This document shows positions 47,753-56,689 of a DNA stretch of 64,000 nucleotides, piece by piece. Made by a program: the position numbers and the translations under genes. The notes beneath the pieces were generated by a model. It made no database searches. It saw nothing but the letters and a program-made list of their open reading frames with translations, and was not told the DNA's origin. Within the stretch, counting starts at the first letter, position 1. Each line of letters begins with the position of its first letter. Source of the DNA: Peronospora farinosa (taxonomy: Eukaryota > Oomycota > Peronosporomycetes > Peronosporales > Peronosporaceae); contig CANTFK010000771.1 of NCBI GenBank assembly GCA_947646735.1, positions 1 to 64,000 of the forward strand, given 5' to 3'.

Positions 47753-48314
47753 AGAAGGAACGGATTGTTCTCATAAAAGTTCTCTTTAAGCGTTTTTTCT
47801 TCAGCTTCGCGCAACACTCACGCAACAGTTATCTTAATGGGACTAAAAAAACAGTTTCAAACTCTCTCGATATTTCCAGTTTTTTTTCTTAAACTGATGT
47901 ACATTAAAAGATTTGCTCCATTTATTGTTGGTGTATATTAACCTTTAAAAACTTACTTGTTGTTGTAGCTGTAGAAGAGGCTGATACGAGCAAAGCATAA
48001 TTGTCAAGCACCCAATGGCAAGTGTGACCTGAGAGCATACTCGCTTGCAAAGACAGCGTCTCCGTCTTCATTTCTTTGGGCCACATCCACCGACGCTGCT
48101 CCATTTCGTAAGCTTCTTCTCATTGTCTCGGACTATGATGTCGCTCGGTACGTGGACTTCTCCGCCGTGGTTGGCCTATTCGACGGATTGTCGAGGCTTG
48201 AGTGTAATGTCATTTTTCGTGGCGTGCTGTTGTCGTCGCTTATCTGGATGCCTGAGTCTGATCTGCTGTTGATACTTCTATGCGTCCGCGTGCTACTGTA
48301 GCCCACCCAAAAAC
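47753..48314. other. Intergenic region with an ATG-less open frame (47976-48301, +)
   Basis: The left part is AT-rich. From about 47976 to the TAG at 48299-48301 the forward strand is open for about 108 codons with coding-like composition (SDYDVARYVDFSAVVGLFDG is inside it) but has no early ATG. It could be a last exon joined to an unseen upstream exon, or chance. The reverse strand over 48133-48318 also has an open frame, so the evidence is ambiguous. Confidence 0.3.
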
Positions 48315-49898
48315 TCATTCAACCCGCTGCTCCGGGATTCGATCGAAGCGCCGGTTATTTGAAATGCCGCAGCTCATATTCTTTGGTGGCCCTATGTGGA
48401 TAGACCCACGGTAGCTGCCTCCAGCAAAACTGTTTTGAGGTATGCCAAATGGTGCACGCCGCTCACGCGTGCAAATGTAGTGTCCAGCAAGTCCATCGCC
48501 CGGGATCAGGTAACCCAATGTAACTGTACGCCGCGGGCCTTCACGCACTGACGGAAGACCTTCTACTGGTAGCACGGGGTCAATCTGAAAACTCTCGTCA
48601 TTAGAAATCAGCACCAACTCAATGTTAAACATGCTCGCCACCGCGTACAACTCGGCAGTCGTAGCCTGTTCGTCTGGTGTGTCTCGGAAGGTCGTATACT
48701 GCTCTTGCACGTCTTCTTCGTCTTGCATCAGAAAGCCCGCTAGACTCTTAATGTGTTCCAGCGCGTATTCCATCAGCTTCACTCGCAAAAACTGCGCTGC
48801 TGCCACTCGTCGTGGCGCCATACCGTCTGCCGCACCTACATTCACCACCGTCATACTTGCTGGGTAGTCGCGCAGACACTGCAGCGGATACATCTCATAT
48901 ACAATGCAGTGTAGTAAACAAGATCCATCGGGCGGCATACCGACACCCACAAGTCCCATCTGCACCAGCTGATCCTCCATCTTTGCTCGCTGCATATCCA
49001 GCTCAGGGGAAATAACATCAGGTGCCGTCATCGCCATCATCGATCCACTTGAGACTGACGCCATTGATGCACGTCCGCTGGTGTCCGACACAGTCGACGA
49101 TGCCGGAAACCAACTTCCTCTCGAAGATCCGGGGCCAATTGACCCCCCCAACGATCCAGGGCCAATTGACCCCGCGAACGATCCTTGACTGCTTGCAAAC
49201 GACGTGCGTCCTCCGCCCATTTGCATTTGTGGTACATTATGTCTTGCAAAGCTCTGACTGCCTATAAAACCCGTTCCTGACCACCGATAGTCACTCGCTG
49301 TAGAGTTAATCGAAGATACTGTGGATATACTCGAAACGGAGCGAAAGTCGTCGTCATCATCTCCCATGACACTTGCTGTGGCTTGCACGACCGCTTGGGA
49401 TGCTAACATGGAGGATGATGGACGGAGATTCACATCCTGTTGGTCGTAGTCTGCATTGGCTCCAAAACCCGAATTAAACCCTACAAAACCCTTGAGCGTT
49501 TGACTGCTCACAGCCGCCAAGTGGAAAGCTACAAGCTGCGGTTTGTGCGTCACGACATTCACATAATTATCGAGCTCACGTGCTCGTGCTCCCAAAAACT
49601 CGGGGCTTTTGTCCACTCGGAAGAGCGCTTTGCGTCGGTAAAGCGGGGGGAACTTGACACCCTTCATAAGTGTCGCATTGCGCTTGCGTAACTGCTCATC
49701 AAGCTTACGAAAAGCTGAGAAACTGCGCCAAATGTGCCAACTCGTGTGACCTGTAGCATGTGCGCGCGATGAGTAGAAGGAAAGCTGTACTACGACCTTG
49801 TATTCGGCCTTTTTAGTGCTCAATCGATAGTCTTCGACTCGTATAGCGCATGTGTAGTCACCCTGAATATCATCGGGTGTCATAGTCAGGTAGGCCAT
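48315..49898 (-). CDS. PX domain - OTU cysteine protease fusion
   Basis: 527 residues from the ATG at 49898; the frame stays open upstream but without an ATG. Residues about 10-135 form a PX phosphoinositide-binding domain, with RSFSAFRKLDEQL and the KFPPLYRRK loop. Residues about 150-300 are a Ser/Gly-rich linker with short SIGPGS repeats. Residues about 300-480 form an OTU deubiquitinase domain with Asp324 and Cys327 in PPDGSC and His473 in LAGHYIC, the expected catalytic residues. The inferred role is removal of ubiquitin or ubiquitin-like tags at endosomal membranes. An upstream coding exon ending at the CAG just before the ATG cannot be excluded. It is divergent from the UBE3D-like gene. 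Confidence 0.88.
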   Translation of the reverse strand: MAYLTMTPDDIQGDYTCAIRVEDYRLSTKKAEYKVVVQLSFYSSRAHATGHTSWHIWRSFSAFRKLDEQLRKRNATLMKGVKFPPLYRRKALFRVDKSPEFLGARARELDNYVNVVTHKPQLVAFHLAAVSSQTLKGFVGFNSGFGANADYDQQDVNLRPSSSMLASQAVVQATASVMGDDDDDFRSVSSISTVSSINSTASDYRWSGTGFIGSQSFARHNVPQMQMGGGRTSFASSQGSFAGSIGPGSLGGSIGPGSSRGSWFPASSTVSDTSGRASMASVSSGSMMAMTAPDVISPELDMQRAKMEDQLVQMGLVGVGMPPDGSCLLHCIVYEMYPLQCLRDYPASMTVVNVGAADGMAPRRVAAAQFLRVKLMEYALEHIKSLAGFLMQDEEDVQEQYTTFRDTPDEQATTAELYAVASMFNIELVLISNDESFQIDPVLPVEGLPSVREGPRRTVTLGYLIPGDGLAGHYICTRERRAPFGIPQNSFAGGSYRGSIHIGPPKNMSCGISNNRRFDRIPEQRVE

Positions 49899-50480
49899 GC
49901 AGCCTGCACGGAGGAGGCGAAGACGGATGGAAAAAGGTGGACGGACGTCAGGAGGTGCTACTAATACCGTTAAGGAACTGAGCGGACCTGCAGACACAGA
50001 CGTAGGGCTCTCCGACTTGACGACGATCGCAAAACGTACGTTCCGTATATTCCAATAGAACGACTGGATAAAACTTGATATCACTATGTGCACCACACGA
50101 CGTCACACTAAAGGGCGCATATCTACCACGTTGTATTCTAAGAAATAGGGGAGTGGAAGCCTGGTATACTGTATAATATAGGGCTCTTTAACTAAATATT
50201 GACAAATAAATTTGGTTGAACTCAATTGTATACTTTCATTATATTAATTTTTAAGCTCACTTTTTATAAGGCAGGATCTATAGTTCCCAGTAGCATAATG
50301 TTGGACCAGGTACGAAACTTGAGATGGACCTATTTTACCCTTTCTGCTCGGTGGGGTTCAATGTTGTGAGATTACAAGACGACAGCGTGTGTCCATCTAT
50401 ACACTAATTTTTGTACGATACTTAAAACCGAGGGAAACCACATAATGGATCCATCTTGATTAAAGCACCAAAGCCAAAGT
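49899..50480. other. Divergent intergenic region between PX-OTU and UBE3D-like genes
   Basis: 582 bases. The part next to the PX-OTU start is GC-richer and may be leader or a further exon. The middle (50150-50300) is AT-rich. No clear initiator match is seen for either gene. Confidence 0.4.
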
Positions 50481-51962
50481 ATGCTGCTCGAAGAGCTACG
50501 CGCCGCCGAAGAAGAGCAAGAACAGGCGCTTGCAGCCGCAAAGCAAGCTCATGACACTCTAAACCATACAAAGAAGGATTCATTAGACCTTAGAACATGT
50601 GATAAAATCAGTGAGGGTGAATTGGTGCAGGGAATGACCCACAGTCTTCAACGCCTCGACGTGAATGAACAAAATTCCGTTACTACAGTGAATATGTCGC
50701 CTCTAGTGCCTATAATTGTCGACTCATTGGTAGAATATCATGCCAATATTGGCTGCTACCAGTGTTATCTCTTTGTAGATAGCCAAAATAGAGATGGCTA
50801 CAAGCAGATGGAGATTTCTGATGTTGCACAACTTTGCGTTCGAGTAGAATTTCCATACGTAGAGCTCATGTACAGGGACAGCAAGGACACAGAAAGTGTC
50901 AAAGTTCTGTGGCGGACAGAAATCGAGCGGAATGTGGATGCGACTCAATGTTCTGTTGAGGATAAAGAGGATCATTGGTACTTGAGACTCCCGATCCAAT
51001 CAAGTGACAAGCAACCGCTGGGCGGATTTTCATCGTTCACGCAAGTGTCTTCTATCGAGCTACGACCGCAGAGTTACGCGTCCGTGTGTTGTAGAGGGTG
51101 CAGTGCACAGCTGCTTGATGGCAAGGGATACGTCAAGATTGAAAAAGTACTGCCCCTACCGTCTGCTAATTGGATGGATATGTTTGACTTCTGGGGGGCT
51201 GGTATTGGAGCTTTTGAGCATATTCCACGTGACGATATTCACGCACAGCTACATCGAGTTCTTGTTGGCGAGTCATATGTACTGTTGCACGCTTATGACT
51301 TGGTGCCAAAAGCTGTGGCAATAGATTGTGAGGACGAGGCGGCTGTTGCATTTGGCGACGATGCGAAGGAGGAGCGTGAGTGGGTGCCATTGTTCTGTGT
51401 TGCCTGCTCAGAGCTGGTTGGTCTGCGTAGTGTGGAACAGCCAGAAACAGTTCGTCTACACAAGCACCGCATAAGTGCGTACCAATTACTAGAAGCTGAT
51501 GCGAAAGATAACCACGTTGAGGAAGACCAGAAGAGGGAAAATATCTTCGGCAACTACACGATCGACAGCATTCTAGGCGCCAAGCTGTTGGAAATGGCAG
51601 ACTCGGATGGCATTTTCCGATTCGTATTGACATCGTCTGGCGACCAACGCGATTACAATCTGTCGTGTGGAAGACAAGGCAGCACTGCAGATACATCGTC
51701 AACGGAATTGCAATTACAACTGCTAAGCTGGGAGACTATGATTAAGCAGCAGGATACAAAAAGGTTTTGTCGCGTGCTGAAGGTTTTATACAGTCCTCGT
51801 CAACCGACGCCTGCGATTCCTGGCCTATTGCCTTGGCATGAAGTGTCGCTACCACCAACCATGTGCTTGGCCCTCTCGAAGCGTCTTCAAGCGAGTTCGA
51901 AACTGCTGCCATCTTCACTACGCAACTTTAACCGGATGAGTGTCGGCTATTTGTTTGCTTGA
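50481..51962 (+). CDS. UBE3D: UBE3D-type E3 ubiquitin-protein ligase (E2C-binding, HECT-like)
   Basis: 493 residues, single exon. A short Glu/Ala-rich N-terminal helix is followed by the family body: a first Cys pair (CCRGCSAQLL), the signature KVLPLPSANWMDMFDFW, then HIPRDDIH, a GESYVLLH strand, a second Cys pair (LFCVACSELVG), and a C-terminal half with LSWETMIK and LPWHEVSLPP. In animals this protein binds the E2 UBE2C and auto-ubiquitinates. Family membership is clear; the substrates here are unknown. The stop codon lies inside a 22-base tandem duplication. Confidence 0.85.
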   Translation: MLLEELRAAEEEQEQALAAAKQAHDTLNHTKKDSLDLRTCDKISEGELVQGMTHSLQRLDVNEQNSVTTVNMSPLVPIIVDSLVEYHANIGCYQCYLFVDSQNRDGYKQMEISDVAQLCVRVEFPYVELMYRDSKDTESVKVLWRTEIERNVDATQCSVEDKEDHWYLRLPIQSSDKQPLGGFSSFTQVSSIELRPQSYASVCCRGCSAQLLDGKGYVKIEKVLPLPSANWMDMFDFWGAGIGAFEHIPRDDIHAQLHRVLVGESYVLLHAYDLVPKAVAIDCEDEAAVAFGDDAKEEREWVPLFCVACSELVGLRSVEQPETVRLHKHRISAYQLLEADAKDNHVEEDQKRENIFGNYTIDSILGAKLLEMADSDGIFRFVLTSSGDQRDYNLSCGRQGSTADTSSTELQLQLLSWETMIKQQDTKRFCRVLKVLYSPRQPTPAIPGLLPWHEVSLPPTMCLALSKRLQASSKLLPSSLRNFNRMSVGYLFA

Positions 51963-52002
51963 CCGTAGTTAATACAAGACTTGACCGTAGTTAATACAAG
52001 AC
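51959..52002 (+). repeat. 22-base tandem duplication spanning a stop codon
   Basis: TTGACCGTAGTTAATACAAG AC occurs twice back-to-back (51959-51980 and 51981-52002) and starts a third time. The TGA of the UBE3D-like gene is inside the first copy. Confidence 0.9.
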
Positions 52003-52079
52003 TTGACTTCTAACAAATGCAAAAACGTATCGTATTATTCCTACACGTCAGTGAACTGCACCATATGCAAAGCAAGCGT

Positions 52080-52991
52080 TTACTTGGTAGGCGCCCAGTA
52101 GTCCATAATGTCCAGCGCCACGACGCAACTCTCCCGCACCACAGGGACTTCGTCCTTGAGATGGTTTCTAAGAATGTCCTCACACTCGGTAGTTCCAATC
52201 GCTCCCAGTGCCTCAGCGGCCTCGTGACGCACCATTCGGTGCTGCGTTTCGTCCAACAACACCTTCTTGAGTGCTGGCACGAGGACGGGGTTCTCCATCT
52301 GGCCCATGACGTAAGCGATCTCGTGCTTGAACAGATCATTCGGATCTGCGAACGCCTCGGCAAGAGCCAGCGCCGCCTCGTCCGTATTGCGGTTTCGCAG
52401 TGAGAACATGGCTCGATACTTTGCAAACATATCTCCGTCGTGGTCGAGTAGAATGTTTCGTAACTCGGCGGTTTCTACGTTCTTCTCTGCAGCAGGGGCA
52501 GGGTCTTCTGATAGGTACGGATTGCGGTCCACCTCTTCCTCAACGATCTCGCCCTTGGCCTTGGCCAGCTTATATTTTATCAAACTAGCGGCCAACTTGC
52601 AAGTATCCGATACTTCGGGTGCTTGGTCGGCACTAAACTTCTCAAGCACCGGTAGCGACTGGGCCGCACCGATGGCACCAAGAGCCTCAGCGGCCTCGTG
52701 GCGGACCATATCGTCATCTGACTCATCCATTAGCACCTGTTGCAGCGTCTCACAAGCCTCCTCCATCCGGAACTGACCAATCACGTAGGCCAACTCGTGC
52801 CGCATGAGCTCCGAATCCTCGCGATTTAGCAGCGCCGTCAGCAAAACCTGAAGGTCCTTCACGCTGCCACGAGAGCGCAGATAGAAGATGGCACGCGTGC
52901 GTTTACCTGTAGGCTCTGATAGATCCAATAGCGCATTACGTAGCTGCTCGAAGCTTGGCGTCGTGTAATTGGTCTCGGTCACGGACGGCAT
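52080..52991 (-). CDS. DOHH: Deoxyhypusine hydroxylase (HEAT-repeat di-iron enzyme)
   Basis: 303 residues, single exon, close to the usual length. It completes hypusine formation on eIF5A by hydroxylating deoxyhypusine. It is built of two sets of E-Z/HEAT repeats. The four His-Glu pairs that hold the two irons are all present: His65-Glu66, His98-Glu99, His223-Glu224 and His256-Glu257. The acidic linker of about residues 145-175 separates the two halves. It is convergent with the UBE3D-like gene, with 117 bases between their stops. Confidence 0.96.
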   Translation of the reverse strand: MPSVTETNYTTPSFEQLRNALLDLSEPTGKRTRAIFYLRSRGSVKDLQVLLTALLNREDSELMRHELAYVIGQFRMEEACETLQQVLMDESDDDMVRHEAAEALGAIGAAQSLPVLEKFSADQAPEVSDTCKLAASLIKYKLAKAKGEIVEEEVDRNPYLSEDPAPAAEKNVETAELRNILLDHDGDMFAKYRAMFSLRNRNTDEAALALAEAFADPNDLFKHEIAYVMGQMENPVLVPALKKVLLDETQHRMVRHEAAEALGAIGTTECEDILRNHLKDEVPVVRESCVVALDIMDYWAPTK

Positions 52992-53213
52992 TTTAGTGAT
53001 TTAGAAATGGCTACACTGCATTTAATGGTCTCACTTTGGCCAGTCAAAAGATGTTAAGAAAAAGGCGTCTTGTATGCGTAATACAGTAGTACAATTAGCA
53101 ATATATATATATACGAATCAGAAATGCGGATGTGTTTGTTCTACATTATTGTTGAAGCTGTGCGTCTTTTCAACATGCATTTTGACAGTTTGTGTTGCCA
53201 CATAACTACAACA

Positions 53214-54127
53214 ATGACAAACACGCCATTACCTCGAAAAAAAGGCGTTAACTATGATCATGTGCATGAAATTTTGCACCATGACCTCTATCATATTACG
53301 GATAAAGTCCTGTTTGTACCAGTACGTCGTATGATTTGTCATTCTTTGACGCTGGAATCTGTTAAGCAAATGCTTTGGGTTTTTTATTCAGGGCTCCGAC
53401 TCCTGTCACCTCTGAGTTTGACGACGTTAGTAGCGATGCTGATGATGAGTGGGGCATCATACATTATCCTAATGTCCAGCGGACAGGCTGTCAGTCTAGT
53501 CATTTGCGGATGGAAACTACGTTTCGTAATGTGCAAGTCTCTCTAGTTATCGTCGTTGCAATGTCATTACATGTACCTCGTCTGCAACGAACACGAGCAA
53601 AGTGGACGTTTAATGCTATAAGACCGTATTCACCGATCAAATTTTGCTTTGTTCAGGAACCAATGTTTGATGTTGGCTTCCTGACATCGTCGCACTTTGA
53701 CGCATACGTATCAGATCGACTTGATTTTGCTGCTCGTCGATACTCCGAGTGGGTAATAGGTAGTAGACCGAGATGTGCCCCATCAATCGTACATACGACC
53801 ATGAGCCTGATTCCCGGTCAACCTAGTCCAAGGACTTGCACGACGATGCCCAATAAACTAAAAAAGACTGCCAAGCTGCCGAAGCCCAAGCAATTAAAAC
53901 ACCCTGATGAGCTGTCGACGCATCAGGTTCCGCTAAAAACAAGTAAGCCCCAGAACGAAGACGTGCATCACCACACCAAAGAAATACAGATCAATAGAAT
54001 GGTGAAAAGGATGCAACCAGTCAAATCTCGCTATATGAACTACAAGCACTCCGCTACGTTTCTCTCCAGGCGTCTAGAGAACCAAACACGTCGTCGTGCT
54101 TTGCAAAGCTCACGTCATGGGCCATGA
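53214..54127 (+). CDS. Uncertain spliced gene for a basic protein, possibly broken
   Basis: A first coding-like segment starts at ATG 53214 (MTNTPLPRKKGVNYDHVH) and reaches a GTACGT donor at 53322. A second frame from about 53393 to 54127 starts Pro/Ser/Asp-rich (FDDVSSDADDEWG). It may contain another intron (GTCTCT after FRNVQ, to TTGTTCAG before EPMFDVG, about 53536-53657), and ends in a Lys/Arg-rich tail. The acceptor at 53391 gives the wrong phase for joining the first segment. Either the true splice sites differ or there is a 1-base lesion. No family was recognised and there are no signal or membrane segments. Confidence 0.4.
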
Positions 54128-54280
54128 AATCGTTCAAGTATGCAATCACGATCATCACGCCATCAAGATAAGCATGTCGGTGAGAAATTGTACATCGTTG
54201 AATGTCAAGATACTGTCAATACGAAACCAAAGCATCCATTACTTTCTTGAGTATCAATTCGAACTAGACTTATCAGCTAT

Positions 54281-54709
54281 CTACTCACAAATGTTACTCG
54301 TCGCGTGCTGCATCACCGTCGAGGTTTGGAGCACCGCAAATGACGTGGTAGCAATGTCCATTCCGAAGTTCGCGAAGTTGCGAACTTCTCCTGCATTCGT
54401 GTTCAGCACGATGGATTTGCCCGTACAGTTGCTGCCAGCGTAGAACGCAATTTTTACGTGACCCTCGGCAAAGGTTGATCCCGTTGCTGGGAGGCCCGTC
54501 CATCGTGCCGAAGATATCGTCCTACTGAGATCAGCACACGGCATGTCGTAGCACAGGTTTCCTGTTGACACCTTAATGATCCGACGGAGTCTCTTGAATT
54601 CTGGCTCCTTGTACATCCGTAGCTCGCCGTTCATCGCAATTGCGTCTTGGACAAAGCAAGTGATCACGATGACGACAGCCAGCACAAACGCTAAGTAGTA
54701 AGAACTCAT
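54281..54709 (-). CDS. Small secreted cysteine-containing protein
   Basis: 142 residues. Residues 1-25 are a strong signal peptide (long Val/Ile/Leu core, ending DAIA). The mature part has four cysteines (53, 58, 95, 141), enough for two disulfides, and a stretch around 84-110 (FYAGSNCTGKSIVL) that recalls a beta/gamma-crystallin Greek-key strand pair. That resemblance is weak. There is no RXLR, dEER or LFLAK motif. The start at 54709 was chosen for the signal peptide and because a near-perfect promoter element lies 44 bases upstream. It is likely an apoplastic or wall protein. Confidence 0.72.
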   Translation of the reverse strand: MSSYYLAFVLAVVIVITCFVQDAIAMNGELRMYKEPEFKRLRRIIKVSTGNLCYDMPCADLSRTISSARWTGLPATGSTFAEGHVKIAFYAGSNCTGKSIVLNTNAGEVRNFANFGMDIATTSFAVLQTSTVMQHATSNICE

Positions 54710-54752
54710 AGATGTCGAAGTCGAGGGAGTTAAGTCGAGTTGGTTGCACTGC

Positions 54753-54768
54753 AATTTGAAGAATGAGC
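54753..54768 (-). promoter_or_regulatory. Oomycete initiator / FPR element of the small secreted protein gene
   Basis: On the reverse strand GCTCATTCTTCAAATT matches 15 of 16 positions of the known consensus GCTCATTYYNCAWTTT. The predicted leader is about 55 bases. Confidence 0.8.
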
Positions 54769-55116
54769 AAGACAGGGCTTCCTTCACCACAGTATTTTTA
54801 CAGCATCACGGCATCGGAAGCCTTCACCACGAGATCAGGGTCACACCCTTTTGGTTTGTCAACACGTGACCTCGTATGATGTGAAAATATCGCATCATAC
54901 GAGGCGAAGAAATCCATCATTTAGCTTCTACTATATTTTAGACTCTAAGACTTGCTCATGTATATGTGTGCATCAGCACGTCACGAATTCTCCTTCAAAG
55001 GATCGATTCCGTAAACCTCGAAACAAACCCCACGTACGTGAGATGAAGAACATGATAGGCGATCCAAACTCACCATCATATGAAAGATCTTGATCTTTTC
55101 CTATTTCCCGGATACA
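54769..55116. other. Intergenic stretch, no gene seen
   Basis: AT-rich sequence between the secreted protein promoter and the broken glycosyltransferase-like gene. The open frame on the forward strand has no coding character. Confidence 0.4.
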
Positions 55117-55978
55117 CTACTGGTAGTGTTTGACATTAGCTCCCCCTGGGTGTTCCGATAAAGTGTACGACAGACCACCGTGCGAGAAAGATTCCTTGAG
55201 CGAATCGATGTTCCAGCAGCTATCAGACACAAGTCGTCGCCGCACGCGATTGAGCTCAGCAAATGGGACAAATAATAGTCATCTCCAAGGTAGCACGCCT
55301 TGGACATATTGGCCACTTGAAACGCCGACATCTCTTCCATTCCAAAAAACTTGCGCTGCACTACTACTCCGCCCGCTCCTCCTACAAATGACACGCTGTT
55401 CACTCCAACTGCGAGGCTGCGTCCGCAGTACAACCCGTCCTCGGCCGAGATCCACCCTCCCAGAACCGCAATGGCATCGTTAGGTATTTGCGTGTGTAGT
55501 ATAGACTGCGTTCACACAACTGAGGCGGATATAATCGGTCATCATCGCCATAGACGATGAGAGTATCCGGGTCGTGCTCAATCAATAGCGTCCCGAGCAC
55601 TTTGCTCGCTGGACCAAAGTCCGTATCCAATACAACAAGTCTCAATTTGGCGTGGTACGGAGTTGTTCCAGTGGCAAACGTGATACCACGGAACTCGGTT
55701 CGGTTCAACGTCGAATTGTCGTCCAAGAGCCATGGCGGAACCTCTACAATTTTGTCTCGATACATCCGAGGAATGATGACGTACACAATGTCAAAGCCGT
55801 CACCCTCTTAATGCACCAAAGCGTCCACTGTCTGTTGAATCTCGGCAATCCCTCGAGTAGTCGTCGTGAAGCTAAAGACAATTCGGGGTCGCACCTGTGC
55901 CCCACTCATGGACGAGGTCGTCACGGCAATGGACGAGTTAAAACAGCAAAGAAAGATCGTAAGCCACGTCACAGTCAT
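55117..55978 (-). pseudogene. Broken type II membrane glycosyltransferase-like gene
   Basis: Read on the reverse strand. A membrane anchor (ATG at 55978, MTVTWLTIFLCCF) leads into RPRIVFSFTTTTRG. An in-frame stop then falls after DALVH (about 55808). The same frame continues to a VYGDDDRLYP motif typical of GT-A fold glycosyltransferases. A frameshift follows near 55470, then a glycine-rich FVGGAGGVVV segment and YLGDDYYLSHLL. A second frameshift occurs near 55255, and the last frame ends at 55117. One stop and two frameshifts make this a pseudogene. A second hydrophobic segment upstream (56100-56170, in another frame) may be its original N-terminus. The exact glycosyltransferase family was not determined. 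Confidence 0.68.
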
Positions 55979-56689
55979 GGCCAAGAAGTACGCAAACCAG
56001 CGTTTCTGCTTGTGTTGTCGTCACCAAAGGACTTAAGAATGACCTCCTTTGACAATAGTTTAACCAATTGACGCGCGTGACGACGGCGGTGACATCGAAT
56101 CAGAAAGAGAGCGAGCACCAATAGCCCTTTCATGGCGGACAAGAGCAAAATCCGAGGAATCATGATCTGTTCGGCGTACAGGTCTATGCAAGTGTCACCG
56201 ACAGTGTAACCGTTGATGGACGTCTGAAATGACTGCGCTTTCATGGCCGAAGGAATTTTACAATGATTGAATTGTCGCACGTCTTCAAATTGGCGTCATC
56301 AGACCATAATCGATCGGCATTGACCTGACCAGCTGTTAAGAATGATTAGGTTCTAAATACTTGTAAGATACTGTAGCGAGAAGCGTTTTTTAAACTGTTT
56401 AAGACAAGATTATAGATATTCAGTACTAAAATTAAATTAACCATTTACGAAAAATCACACAAACGTTTTAACAACGTTTGCAAATGCCAATGCGCCATTT
56501 TCATCGAACGCCTTGCAAATGCATAGTCAGCTGTTGAGTTTTGGACGGTCGGACACATTTGAGTTGGGTACTCCAGCAACGTCGTGCAGCATACGCCCGT
56601 GTCGAGCTCGTATAAGTCGCAACACGATGGCGTATTGCTAATTGTCGACCAATCTGCGTGGGATCGGTCGCAAATTTTAAGTAGCGTCA
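55979..56689. other. Region between broken glycosyltransferase and retroelement
   Basis: Includes a reverse-strand open stretch (56280-55979) with a hydrophobic segment and HRRRHARQL, possibly the lost N-terminus of the glycosyltransferase-like gene. From 56281 to 56689 nothing is recognised; 56340-56450 is AT-rich. Confidence 0.35.

Noticed and set aside
49899..50096. 66-residue N-terminal extension of the PX-OTU protein
   Set aside because: It starts with GTG, has no ATG, and adds nothing recognisable; the PX domain begins right after the ATG at 49898.
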